A stretch of 11,042 bases of DNA from Jimgerdemannia flammicorona. Its lineage: Eukaryota; Mucoromycota; Endogonomycetes; Endogonales; Endogonaceae. The notes below the pieces were generated by a model, which saw nothing but the letters and a program-made list of their open reading frames with translations, was not told the DNA's origin and did no database searches. The position numbers were made by a program, and so were the translations under genes. The DNA lies in the NCBI GenBank assembly GCA_003990745.1, contig RBNI01006718.1:1-11042 (forward strand), given 5' to 3'. Positions within the stretch are counted from its first letter, which is position 1; each line of letters opens with the position of its first letter. This document shows positions 1 to 8,653 of this stretch, piece by piece.

Positions 1-385
1 ACTCTGCTCGCAGATCCTCACTACTAAGCCACGACGGCGGCCCCCCTGAGGACCCCACCCCACCCACCATCCAGTCAGCAAATCCCCCAATAGCCCTTCC
101 CATCATAATACCTTCTTCTCTAGCCCCAGCTGCTGGTCCTCCTCAAATACAAAAAGCCAATGGCCTGCCAGTCCTACCCATACTGCTAATACCCAACCTA
201 CAGTGAGCCAACTATTACCCACCCCACCCACAAGCCGAGATCTCAAGTCCTCCCATTGATCACCCCCCCCCACCAGCCTATGCCTCATACCCAGCCGAAC
301 CCCTATCTTAGCCCAAAAAGCCCCCAAAACCTTGCACTCCCCTAGCCAATGTTCTGGCATCTGTACCTGACCCCCAGCTCTCCCA
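1..385 (-). pseudogene. LINE ORF2, C-terminal part downstream of the copia insertion
   Basis: This is the continuation of ORF2 from the other side of the inserted copia element. When the insert and one target duplication are disregarded, the frame resumes without a shift. It begins by completing the Val codon that the insertion split. It supplies the second half of the zf-RVT type finger: His at 351-349 and Cys at 336-334 (H-x4-C), pairing with the CEEC at 5454-5443. Downstream is a Trp/Gly/Val-rich stretch like the tail that follows this finger in plant-type L1 proteins. An in-frame TGA lies at 105-103, most simply a decayed CGA. The frame then stays open to base 1, so the natural end of ORF2 is beyond the window. 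Alone it encodes no catalytic domain. Confidence 0.75.
41..65 (-). other. Candidate G-quadruplex motif in ORF2 C-terminal part
   Basis: The minus strand carries G runs of 3, 4, 4 and 6 separated by loops of 1, 1 and 6 bases, inside the Gly/Trp-rich tail of ORF2. It is a second match to the same pattern and reflects the G-rich sense strand of this LINE. Confidence 0.4.
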
Positions 386-390
386 ACATC
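386..390. repeat. Target site duplication of copia insertion, left copy (ACATC)
   Basis: Five bases, ACATC, lie directly before the left LTR. They recur directly after the right LTR at 5435-5439. Five base pairs is the usual duplication length for Ty1/copia integrases. Removing one copy restores an open LINE reading frame, which independently confirms the insertion boundaries. Confidence 0.92.
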
Positions 391-547
391 TGTTGTGTAA
401 TGTGGAAGTTTGGAGAGAGAAGCAAACTGTTTATTGCTAATTCTTACGCGCTTTTACACGTCGCAATTAGTGACATTTATATGATGATGTAGTCAAGGAA
501 GGCTGCGCCACCATATATCGAGTTGTAACCTCTTACATATTTCAATA
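391..547 (-). repeat. Copia 3' LTR
   Basis: 157 bp, the same length as the other LTR, aligned without gaps and differing at 8 sites (7 transitions, 1 transversion near the TG end). On the sense (minus) strand it starts TATTG and ends CAACA, so the termini are TA...CA rather than the usual TG...CA. It holds an AATAAA signal at 435-430 on the sense strand. A TATA-like stretch (sense CATATAAATG, about 484-475) is present in this copy but altered in the 5' LTR. The length is at the short end for copia LTRs. Confidence 0.95.
430..435 (-). promoter_or_regulatory. Candidate polyadenylation signal AATAAA in 3' LTR
   Basis: The minus strand reads AATAAA, followed by CAGTTTG, at about position 113 of the 157-bp LTR. 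In the 3' LTR this would direct cleavage of the element's transcript. The same hexamer is unchanged in the 5' LTR at 5322-5317. The match is exact, but a single AT-rich hexamer is weak evidence on its own. Confidence 0.4.
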
Positions 548-556
548 CTTCCGCTC
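548..556 (-). other. Candidate polypurine tract (PPT) of copia element
   Basis: Directly upstream of the 3' LTR on the sense strand is GAGCGGAAG, purine except for one C. Position against the LTR is exactly where plus-strand DNA synthesis is primed in LTR elements. The tract is short and interrupted, so the call rests mostly on its position. Confidence 0.55.
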
Positions 557-805
557 AACGAGATATGCAAAATTCCCAAACTGCAATACTAAGCTATAAC
601 CACTGCAAAATCTCGCTGTAATGTTCAGACCACTATCTAGAAACCGAAAAACATTTGAATTGCCTGCTTAAAGCTCGAAAAATAGATTGAAAAGTAGAGA
701 TGTGAACATTCGTAGATGAGCAATGTTGGTAGAAATCTGCAATATAGCGATCAATGTTAAGAAGCTTGCTGTCATTCTATTATCCTATCTTATCCCGAAT
801 TGTCC
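557..805 (-). other. Copia 3' untranslated stretch between gag-pol stop and PPT
   Basis: About 250 bases follow the terminal TAA of gag-pol and precede the purine tract. Composition is AT-rich compared with the coding part. I see no open frame of note, no env-like gene, no tandem repeat and no RNA gene. It is best read as the 3' untranslated region of the element. Confidence 0.6.
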
Positions 806-2812
806 TTAATTACCAGTATAGGGTCCTGTAATATCCATTCCTTGCATGCATAAGTCAAACTTTGCTTTTGGAAGGGCTTTAGTTAATGAATCCACCATCA
901 TATATTCTGTTGGAGTGTATTCAAGGTGTATAGTGCTGTTTTCCATGCATTCACATATGAAATGATGCTGTATGTCAATGTGTTTCGTTCTGGCGTGATG
1001 TATAGGGTTCTTTGCCAAAGCAATCGTTGATTGGTTATCTTGCTGGAGTAGCGTAGAGTGCCGTTGCTCGTATCCCAGCTCCTTTAACAGTTCTCGAAGC
1101 CAGATAGCCTCCTTTGTTGCCATTGACAACACTTGATATTCCGCTTGCATAGAGGATATTGCCACTGAAGGTTGCTTACACGTTTGCCACAAAATGGCTC
1201 CGTTGTTTACTTTAAAGATGTATCCAGTCATAGATCTTCTGTCATCTAAGTCACCGGCCCAATCGGTGTCACAAGAACCGAATAAGCGTATAGTACTCCC
1301 GCTTTGCCCATTATTACCGCCCAAACTGAGCATATAGTCCGCGGTTCCTTTGATGTACCTGAAAATTCGCTTGATTGCCATCCAATGGCTATTGTCGTAG
1401 CATGAAGAATACTGCACCGCTTTGTTTACCGCAAAAGAGATATCAGGTCTCATCCCTTGCATAAGATACATGAGAGATCCCACGGCTTGTCGATAGGGGA
1501 TGTCGTTTCCCTCAGGCATAGTGTCAGACTTCTTTAGTTTCACAAATGTTTCCATAGGTGTCCCGACTGGTTTGCATTCACTCATCCCGAATCGCTCGAG
1601 AATATTTCGAATGTATGTGGCTTGCATTAGGTGTATAGTGCACTTGCGCCTGTTATGTGTAATCGATATTCCAAGGAGATAGGACGCTTCGCCTAAGTCC
1701 GTCATTTTGAATTCCTGGCATAGTATAGCCTTTATGTCATTGATTTCACTTGCCGTTCTGACTAAAATAATATCGTCAACCCAAATTCCCAGGTATACCG
1801 TTCCTGAGGATGTATGTCGGGTATATATGTATGGATCGGCTTCACAACGCTTGAATCCGTTTTCTAGAAGATATCCATCGATCTTTCGATTCCACAACCT
1901 TGCCGCTTGCTTGATTCCGTAGAGCCCTTTGCGTAATTTACATACGAGCTCGTTTCCGTCATTGTCGTATAGTTCATATCCTTGTGGTTGAAGAACATAT
2001 AGTTTGGTATCCACGTCTCTATTTAGGAAGGCTGTCTTAACATCCATTTGATGTATCTCATAGTCATACTTGGCTCCGATCGCAAGAAGTATTCTAAGCA
2101 AAGTCAACTTAAATACCGGGGAAAATATCTTGTCATAGTCTATGCTATAGCCTTGCGAGTATCCCTTTGCTATAAATTGAGCCTTATACCATTCTACATT
2201 GCCGTTAGCCTTACGTTTGATCTTGTAGACCCACTTCGATCCTATAGCTTGTCATTCTGCTGGAAGGCTTACTAGATCCCAAGTGTTGTTTTCGATGAGC
2301 GAACTATACTCCTTGTCCATAGCCTTTTCCCACTCCTTCTTATCATTTGAGTGAATGGCTTCATCGTAGTGTGCTGGCTCACCAGTCGTTGCTATGTAAG
2401 CGCATTTGCAGGCGTAGTTCATGTGATGTTGTTTGCGATGAGATGACTTGGGTAGGTTCCAGTAATTTCCCAGATCCGCTTGGATTTCGTTATTCATCCC
2501 AGATTTGCACTTCTTCTTACCATTCGGAAAGGTATCCTCTTCGTCATCCTCATCCGTAATTTCCATTATCCTTGGTTCTTGCAACTTCATTTCCGTTTGA
2601 ATGAGTTGCGTTTTCACTGGCATAGGTCCCAAGGATGTCTTTGGTATAGTCTTCGGTGACGTTCCGGGTGTAGATGTTGTTCCACTAGCTTTTGCAGTTG
2701 GTGTAGATGACGCTGGCTGTACCGTCGAATTCACCATCAGATTTGAGATAGGAATTTCCACATAGATTTCCTGCTTAGTCTCTTTGAACTGTACGTCACG
2801 TGAAATGATCAT
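806..2812 (-). pseudogene. Copia integrase C-terminal linker, reverse transcriptase and RNase H region
   Basis: A low-conservation linker rich in Thr, Pro and acidic residues leads into reverse transcriptase. Visible RT blocks are GSKWVYKIK just after the TGA at 2254-2252, QMDVKTAFLN (1059-1068, catalytic Asp1061), GLYGIKQAARLW, and WVDD at 1148-1151. The usual copia form is YVDD; Tyr to Trp needs two base changes, so it is probably a family trait. RNase H shows DTDWAGD, AEY, QDN and the HIDI block, which together give its acidic active site for degrading RNA in the RNA:DNA hybrid. From 2251 to the terminal TAA at 808-806 there is no further stop, the longest intact stretch of the element. 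Confidence 0.94.
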
Positions 2813-4336
2813 ATGTCATTTCTGCGGGTTCCAAAGTCTGTATCCCGCTCCATCGTATCCAAGGAATATATGCTTATCTGCCTTAGGTTTGAACTTGCCT
2901 CAGTTGCCACCTTTGTCCAGAATGTATGCCTCGCTTCCGAATATGCATAAGTGTGAAATGTCAGGCTTGGATCCACTCCATAATTCCTCAGGGGTAAGAT
3001 TACTGTCATTTCTGGATTGCTTGCCGGGATTCTTGCTTAGAGCTTGAGAGAAACAATGATTTCGAATATATGTCGCCATATTCACCGCTTCCACCCAAAA
3101 GGACTTCGGTAAGCCGGCTGTATTCATTATCGTTCTAGCCATTTTCACTACTGTTCGATTGAATCGTTCTGCTATGCCGTTTTGCTGAGGTGTATAAGGG
3201 GCTGTCATAGAGTGCTGTATACCGTTCTTCTTCAAGAAGTGTCTGAAACCTTTGTTGACATATTCTTTGCCGTTATCTGAGTGTAGGGTTCATATTCTAC
3301 GTCCCGTCTCGTTCTCCATGGCTGCCTTGAATTCCTGGAATTTGTTGAATGCCTTGTTTTTCCCTGCAATGAAATATACGTGGACTTTGCATGTATAATC
3401 ATCAATGAATGTAATAAAATACTTCTTCCCGAAGTGTGATGCCATTCGCATGGGGCCACAAATATCCATATGAATCAAATCGAGAATGCCGGCCGCTTGC
3501 TTCGTTCGTTCTTGAAAAGGTTGCTGGGAAGCCTTGTTTGCCGCGCATCCATCGCAAAAGAAATCCGGTGGTGTATAGTCTGGTAAACCATACACAGACT
3601 TGCTCCTTATCATCCGTTCCAGGCTTGTTTTACCGATATGTCCTAAGCGTTCATGTATTATATGCCAGAAATCCTCTCCTGTCGTAGTTGCAGAATATGC
3701 GGATGTAGCACCACTCGGCATGCTGTTGATTGCATATAGATTCCCCTTTCTCGATGCGTACATTAACTCCTTATTGTTCTTCAGATTGATTACCATTACA
3801 CCATTCGGGCGTATATTTACTCCTCTGTCCCCGCGAGCCATCATCCGGCCTATCGAGAAGAGGTTCTTGCCTATATCTGGAACATATAGTATGTCCACGA
3901 AGGTGCCTGAAGGTTCATCAACATTTCCATGTAGATGTATGCCTACATTGCCTTTCCCTTGAGCGTAAATGACGTTATTATCGCCTAGCTTGATAGGTAT
4001 GGGATGCTCGAACTTCTTGTATGTAGAGAACCACTCTTGGTGAGCCATCATATGCTGTGTTGCGCCCGAATCCATGAGCCAGACCTCTTCGCTGCATGCA
4101 TAAGCGCTGTTTGGCGTATAGCTTACATTTGCACTGGCACCGACATTGATGTCACCATTTTTCGCTGTCTGAAAAGTGTTTTGTTGACCAGGATTTGTAG
4201 ATGTCGAACTGGTGGAATTGCATCTGCAACTGGTGGTTGGTTCCGAATTTCCTCCTATTTCAATGGTTTCTGCATATGGATAGGTCACCGCTTCTGCGAA
4301 GAATAGACCTCCGCCACTGCTGTTCTCATTGTTGGC
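2813..4336 (-). pseudogene. Copia protease and integrase region
   Basis: Aspartic protease: LMDSGATQHM at residues 383-392, the DSGA flap-type active site that matures the polyprotein. GAG-pre-integrase zinc site: His524, His529, Cys557 and Cys560 (RLGH ... CDGC). Integrase core: Asp587 in HMDICGP, Asp650 in HSDNG and Glu686 in NGIAERFNRT. The D650 to E686 spacing is exactly 35 residues, the D,D-35-E arrangement that joins element cDNA to chromosomal DNA in the nucleus. The segment after the core contains the HIFLGY and ISRDVQF blocks typical of copia integrase C-termini. Catalytic residues are all present; the region is broken by TGA codons at 3292-3290, 2902-2900 and 2818-2816. Confidence 0.92.
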
Positions 4337-5224
4337 ATCCACCGTGTTTGCCTGCCATTGTCCTTGCTATTGGTCACCCTTTTCCTTCTTCTTGCGGTTG
4401 CAGTCCTGCTCACGATATCCAAGCTTATTACAGTAAAAGCATTTACTGTTGAATTTCTTGCATTGCTGGCCTCGACCTTTGTTCGGCTTGCCTTTGCCTC
4501 GTCCACATGCTCCACCGTAGAATGCTTTCTTGTCATATTCCTCGTTGGCGTTGTTGCTGCCTAGCCTTGTTTCCTCATTTAAAAGGCTTGTGACAACATG
4601 CTTATAATCTGATAATCTGCCGGATTCTCTCATAGCAGCAACAACCATGTTGTACACTTCGAGAAGGCCTCATATAAGAGCCAGGACCTTGTCTTCATCC
4701 TTGATGGTGTCCACCAGCGTAGATGTAAGGGAATTCACTTGATTCGCCAGCTCGTCAACTCGATTGGTGTAGTCCCGGATGCTCTCCTTGGACTTAATTC
4801 GAAGTTTGAATAGTTGCGCCTTTAAGTGGAATCTGTTTGACGTGAATGCCTGTTGATGGTGATTGCATAAAATCTCCCAAGCTTCATTCACTGTCGTAGT
4901 GTTGATTACCAGCTTCATTTGCACATTCGAAAGGGTGAACGTAATCTCCCTTAGCGCTTTGCGATCTTTCGCAGCATCGTATGTTGTTACTTGCGCCTGT
5001 GGCTTCCAGTAGTCCTCCAAACCACATTCTTCAAGGAGATTCTTCATATGATATGCCCATATGGCATAGTCCTTACCGTCAAAGACAGGAATCGTCCTCT
5101 TTACCGTTGATGTTGGCACCACTGCCAGAATGTTTGTCGTCATGGAAGCGAAACTCGTTCCGGCTGTGTTTGTATTACCAGGACTTGGTGGCACGCTGCC
5201 AGCACTGCTTGAACTAGTAGCCAT
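4337..5224 (-). pseudogene. Copia Gag region (capsid-like domain and zinc knuckle)
   Basis: N-terminal part of the gag-pol frame. A Ser/Thr/Pro-rich leader (residues 1-40) is followed by the copia Gag domain (retrotran_gag_2/UBN2 type) at about 43-200, recognisable from FDGKDYAIWAYHM, the NEAWEIL block and the FKLRIKSKESI segment. The Gag shell packages element RNA in the cytoplasm. A Lys/Arg/Gly-rich tract precedes a zinc knuckle at 262-275, read as C-x2-C-x4-Y-x4-C. The usual His is Tyr (codon TAT, 4417-4415), a one-base change from CAT, so zinc binding is probably weakened. Stops at codons 185 (TGA) and 286 (TAG) interrupt it. The second may have cut Gag from Pol in this copy, but nothing suggests programmed readthrough. 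Confidence 0.85.
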
Positions 5225-5263
5225 TGTATAGCGTATGTGTAAGAGGGGTGTATAGCCGCTAAA
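5225..5263 (-). other. Copia 5' leader between primer binding site and gag ATG
   Basis: About 40 bases separate the primer binding site from the gag-pol ATG. No upstream ATG in good context or other element is seen. The leader is short, so most of the transcript's 5' untranslated region would lie in the LTR. Confidence 0.5.
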
Positions 5264-5277
5264 CAGAGCTCATAACC
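5264..5277 (-). other. Primer binding site complementary to tRNA-iMet anticodon arm
   Basis: Immediately after the 5' LTR the sense strand reads GGTTATGAGCTCTG. Its complement, CAGAGCTCATAACC, looks like the anticodon arm of an initiator tRNA-Met, with CAT as the anticodon and a T in the position of U33. Against the yeast initiator as I recall it, 13 of 14 bases agree and the one mismatch would form a G-T pair. The standard plant copia site, complementary to the 3' acceptor end of the tRNA, is absent. Drosophila copia and yeast Ty5 are known to prime from a cleaved half tRNA-iMet in this way. The tRNA comparison is from memory. Confidence 0.75.
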
Positions 5278-5434
5278 TGTTGTGGAATGTGGAAGTTTGG
5301 AGAGAGAAGCAAACTGTTTATTGCTAATTCTTATGCACTTTTACGCGTCGCAATTAGTGACGTTTACATGATGACATAGTCAAGGAAGGCTGCGCCACCA
5401 TATATCGAGTTGTAACCTCTTACATATTTCAATA
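5278..5434 (-). repeat. Copia 5' LTR (promoter LTR)
   Basis: 157 bp, same termini as the 3' LTR (sense TATTG...CAACA). This copy would drive transcription. A candidate TATA element, sense CGATATATGG at about 5407-5398, is shared by both LTRs. The other TATA-like stretch of the 3' LTR reads CATGTAAACG here (about 5371-5362), so it is not conserved. AATAAA lies at 5322-5317. Differences from the 3' LTR cluster where one copy has CpG and the other TpG or CpA. Confidence 0.95.
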
Positions 5435-5439
5435 ACATC
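5435..5439. repeat. Target site duplication of copia insertion, right copy (ACATC)
   Basis: Direct repeat of 386-390, abutting the end of the right LTR. The base before it (A5434) also matches the base before the left copy (A385), so a 6-bp reading is formally possible, but A5434 is shared with the end of the other LTR and 5 bp is the family norm. Confidence 0.92.
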
Positions 5440-6171
5440 CAAACACTCCTCACAGTCAAATTGTCCGCCATCCACCAGATGCCTCGAATGGAAGTTCAGT
5501 ATGACATTCCTCCACAACATTCTCCACCATACCACCCAGAACTTGGGGGGAAGCCACCTCCACACCTCTGCACACCAAGACCAGATACCAACCCAGTCCC
5601 ACTCCTCGCCGATCCCCACCACCTGCCAGCCACTTGGCCAAAGATCCTGGCCAAGCCCCTGCTGACACTCTACTCTCTCCCCAATATCGAACATAGTAAG
5701 TGGTACACCCCCCAGGAGCAATCTATCCCAGCACCACATATTCAGCCCCCACACTGCCTCCCCCTCATTACCCTGCCAGCGCAGGCCAATTCGGTGTGCT
5801 CCATCAGCTATGCCCCACCAGAAGCCCTTAAACCACAGCCACCGAATTCCATTAAGCCCCACCAAAGAGAGCAGATCGCCAGAGGACCCCCGAGGAGATG
5901 TTCGCATCTCTCATATCTTCTGCATCAGAGGCACCCAACCTCCACCCTGCAATTCCACAGCTCTTTTCAACCACCAGGCTCACAAACAGTACAGCCTCTT
6001 AGGAAAATCTACCAGCCCAAGATCTCTCCTGACTACTGGCCTCACAAGAGTATCCCAACTGACCTGGGACCTCCTCCCCGCCCAAATCCAATCCCTAGCC
6101 ATCTTCATCAACTTCTTCACTACCCACGCTGGGAAGTCAAGGTGATATGCCATATACCACAACTTGGGGAA

Positions 6172-7086
6172 CTAGTAAACATTCAGAATCAACACTCGCC
6201 CTGCTAGAGAGATATGGCGGCCTCCCCATCCTCGAAGGGCCTCACCCCAAGTGTTCACCCTGCTCTCCCACCACCCTCGTGGCAAGACAGAACCATATAC
6301 AGAGAGGAAGATGCCCAAATACCACACCACCTCACCAGGAGGGACAATTGTTCCAATGACATCCCCACCCACCAGCCCATTCCCTAACACCATTGTCTCA
6401 CACTTATGCCAGTTGAGCTTCGCCCCTGAGTGGGCCTCATACCACTCCACTGTCTCCTGTAGGGCAGCTACATCCACCACACTCCTAAGTCCAACCACCA
6501 TATCATCAGCAAAGGCCCCCACCTTCCACACTATACCATAAATAGATAGCCCTGCCACCTTCTGGCGAATCCGATCCATCAATGGCTCCAGTGAAAGGGC
6601 ATAAAGAATAGGGGACAGAGGATCCCCCTGAGGAACTCCTCTTCCCAAGAAAAATGCCCTCCCATGGTGACCATTACATATCAGTGCTGCCCGACTGCTC
6701 TCCAGCAGACTCAATATAGAAGCACTAAATCCTGGGGGAACTCCAATTTGGTCCAATACCTTGCCCAGCCACACCTGCCGAACATGGTCATAGGCCTTCT
6801 CCTGGTCCAGAAAAACCAACCTTCCATCCAGGCTGCAGGCCCGGGCCCCCTCAATCACACCATGAACCCATGCAGTCCCATCTCTTATAAGTCTGCCCCC
6901 AACAAAGCCTCGCTGCTCCTCCCCCAGCACCTGTTGGGCAACCCTCTGCAGCCTGGCGATAATCACCTTAGTCACCATCTTTCTGTCCATGTCCAGAAGC
7001 ATGATCGGCCTCCAATTCTTCCAGTCTTCTCTCCTCCCCTTGTCTTTGTACAACAAGGTTACCAGCCCTAGATCCTGCTCTCCCAC
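6172..7086 (-). pseudogene. LINE ORF2 reverse transcriptase domain
   Basis: The longest stop-free part of ORF2. Reverse transcriptase blocks are plain: LLYKDKGRREDWKNWRPI (523-540), LDQEKAYDHV (605-614, catalytic Asp606), QGDPLSPILY (665-674), FADDMVV (704-710, catalytic Asp pair 706-707) and SGAKLNWHK after it. The DWKNWRPI block and the G-x-PQGDPLSP form are typical of L1-like LINEs, and the AFADD box separates it from LTR-type enzymes. The active site residues are intact. TAG stops bound it on both sides (7089-7087 and 6174-6172), and the frame continues beyond both. The following segment, with PKLWYMAY and DLGLVDFPKRL, is the conserved L1 thumb/connection region. Confidence 0.95.
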
Positions 7087-7938
7087 CTACTTACTGCTCA
7101 GAAGGACATGGTCACAGAGAGCAGCCATCTCACCCAGAACTCCAGGAACATCAACCATCTTCTTCCAGAAGTCCCATGACAGTCCATCTTCACCAGGTGC
7201 CATTCCTAGTTTAGTTGCCACCAGGACACTCTGAATCTCATCCCCCAGCACTGGTAAGGTCAAGTCACCCAGTCCAGCTACCTGAGGCGGCCCCCACTCT
7301 TCCAGTGTGTCTGTAATCTCTGCTTCATCAGCCCCCCTTTCTCCCTCACTCCACAAACCCTACCATCTCTCCTTCAACACCCCCAAGATTTGCTGGGTGC
7401 CGTGTATCATATCCCCATCAGCATCTAGGACCCCATCCCACCGGTGTCGCACTCTCCTGGCTATGAGCAGTCTCGACAAGTATCTAGTAGGCCACTCACC
7501 CTCCTCAAGCCTCTGCCACCATAACCTAGCAGCCATGCCCTACATATGAGTCTCCTCCTCTTCTCTCAACACCTGTTGTAGTTCCTCAATCTCCAGTTTC
7601 GTCCTCTCAATCCTCCAATCCTCTACCCCAACAACTGTAAGCAAGTCCACCCAATCCAATTGCAATCTACGCAACCTGTTGGAGGCACACCTTATATGCC
7701 TCCTCCTCTGCCTCCCAGCCTCTCTACCAGCCTCTCCCCAATACACCCTCGCAGTCTCTTTCAATCTCATCCAGCGGCTAGCCACCGGCAAACCCTCATG
7801 CCTCTAGGCAAAAACTTTCGCCTGAATTTCCCCCACCCACACTTCCTACAACCCCTTCTCAGCCAGCAGGGAGGAGTTAAGGTGCCAATGTCCGGGTCCA
7901 TCTCCACTCCCCCCAAACTGCCCCTGCCCTAAAAGTCC

Positions 7939-8622
7939 CCAGTGATTGGACCAAGGGCACTACTCAATCTCCAATATCTTCCAAACATCTGACCCCCAGC
8001 ACTCCACCATCAGAATCCAATCAATCCTCGTGCCCAAGCCATTCACCCAATGTGTAAAGACCCTCGCATCCCCCCACCTCATTCTGCCCATATCCCCTAA
8101 TGAGCTCAACGTCTCCACCTCTTCCCATGCATCCAGACCTCCACTCCTGCCCCCAGCACTCCTCCCTCCATCAGTCCTGTCTAGAAGTGGATCCCGAACC
8201 ATATTAAAATCCCCACCAAGGATTTCGACCCCTTCCTCCATGAAAGTACCCTCCTCCAGCAGCTCCCTAATCCATACAATCCTCTCACCCCTAGCCGCAG
8301 GGCAGTAGCAAGAGCCCACCCTCACTGATTCCCACCCTGACTGATGTCAATCTCCCCAGACCAAGCGATCACCCCAGCTCCTGATGTCCCCCAATATGCC
8401 TCTACTCTTCCTCACCAAAATCGCTACCTTTCCAAACCAAGCTATGTCCCCACCCCATTCCCTAGTCCACTCTACCTGATTGTCCTCATCCTCACATCTA
8501 ATATCCTGCAGTAGAAAGAGATCAGCCTCCAATCCCTTGAGCTAAGTAAAAATGTTTCTGCACCGCCCAGAGCCCCGTAACCCATTCACATTCAAAGAAA
8601 AAATGTTGGTTGTACTGTTCAT
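7939..8622 (-). pseudogene. LINE ORF2 apurinic-type endonuclease domain
   Basis: N-terminal about 227 residues with the exonuclease-endonuclease-phosphatase motifs in order: SLNVNGLRG (9-17), LLQDIR (37-42), YCPA, GGDFNMV (136-142, Asp138 and Asn140 catalytic pair), TRIDWIL (198-204) and WSNH (224-227). The domain makes the first nick for target-primed reverse transcription. Two positions deviate: the metal-binding Glu of the usual LQE motif is Asp40, and the final SDH is SNH (Asn226). The second is explained by one G-to-A change at a CpG (TCC GAT to TCC AAT). TAG at codons 27 and 221 and TGA at codon 92 break the domain. The combination of motifs makes the assignment secure. Confidence 0.88.
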
Positions 8623-8653
8623 AAGGAATAAATAGATAATATTGCCCTCTCCT
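8623..8653 (-). other. ORF1-ORF2 spacer of LINE
   Basis: 31 bases separate the TAG that closes ORF1 (8656-8654) from the ATG of ORF2 at 8622. Such a tight junction suggests both proteins come from one transcript, with ORF2 made by reinitiation or a similar route. No ribosome entry structure is evident. Confidence 0.55.

Larger units (their letters stand above)
806..5224 (-). pseudogene. Copia gag-pol polyprotein, single frame with six premature stops
   Basis: One continuous reading frame of 1473 codons runs from the ATG at 5224 to the TAA at 808-806, with no frameshift. The ATG is the first after the primer binding site and begins MATSSSS. Premature stops are TGA at codons 185, 645, 775, 803 and 991 (4672-4670, 3292-3290, 2902-2900, 2818-2816, 2254-2252) and TAG at codon 286 (4369-4367). 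At least three of the TGAs (codons 645, 803, 991) fall where copia proteins usually carry Arg or Lys, so CGA-to-TGA decay is the simplest reading; CGA is a common Arg codon elsewhere in this frame. Domains in order: Gag with zinc knuckle (262-275), protease DSGA (385-388), GAG-pre-integrase HHCC (524-560), integrase D587/D650/E686, reverse transcriptase WVDD (1148-1151), and RNase H to the end. Length is normal for a copia polyprotein. Confidence 0.93.
391..5434 (-). mobile_element. Complete Ty1/copia LTR retrotransposon
   Basis: The 5044-bp element has 157-bp LTRs at both ends (391-547 and 5278-5434), a primer binding site, a single gag-pol frame in the order Gag-PR-IN-RT-RH, and a short purine tract before the 3' LTR. 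Integrase before reverse transcriptase defines Ty1/copia rather than Ty3/gypsy. It is transcribed on the minus strand, in the same direction as the LINE it interrupts. Five-base duplications (ACATC) flank it. No envelope-like gene is present. Structure is complete but the coding frame carries six premature stops, so it is non-autonomous unless helped in trans. The LTRs differ at 8 positions of 157 (about 5%), so the insertion is not recent. The copia lineage cannot be named without a tree. Confidence 0.97.
5435..8622 (-). pseudogene. LINE ORF2 (endonuclease-reverse transcriptase), upstream part with 11 premature stops
   Basis: ORF2 starts at the ATG 8622-8620, beginning MNSTTNIF, and keeps one frame for 1063 codons until the copia insertion at 5439. 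It encodes the enzyme that nicks target DNA and reverse-transcribes the LINE RNA. Domains are endonuclease (1-227), a linker with helical L1-type segments (228-510), reverse transcriptase (about 520-730), a thumb/connection region, and CEEC (1057-1060) of a zf-RVT finger. Premature stops: TAG at 8544-8542, 7962-7960, 7848-7846, 7806-7804, 7542-7540, 7362-7360, 7089-7087 and 6174-6172; TGA at 8349-8347, 5982-5980 and 5913-5911. Most TAGs are consistent with a lost CAG (Gln). There is no frameshift in 3.2 kb. The start is supported because the endonuclease motif begins at residue 9. Confidence 0.9.

Noticed and set aside
557..805. Third gene (env-like) downstream of RNase H
   Set aside because: About 250 bases without an open frame of useful length.
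4367..4369. TAG between Gag and protease as programmed stop-codon readthrough
   Set aside because: The position is suggestive, but the same frame carries five other stops at positions with no regulatory meaning, and no readthrough structure is evident.
806..5224. Reassignment of UGA (or UAG) to a sense codon in the host
   Set aside because: The TGAs with a clear family expectation fall at Arg/Lys positions, and no known code reads UGA as Arg. CpG decay between the LTRs gives an independent and simpler cause. The gag-pol frame ends in TAA, which does not test UAG, so UAG reassignment is unlikely but not formally excluded.
5461..6207. 248-residue plus-strand open frame rich in Pro, His and Ser
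   Set aside because: It is antisense to LINE ORF2. Its composition follows from the C-rich plus strand, and it shows no domain. Similar plus-strand frames at 9221-9813 and 10332-10733 are antisense to ORF1.
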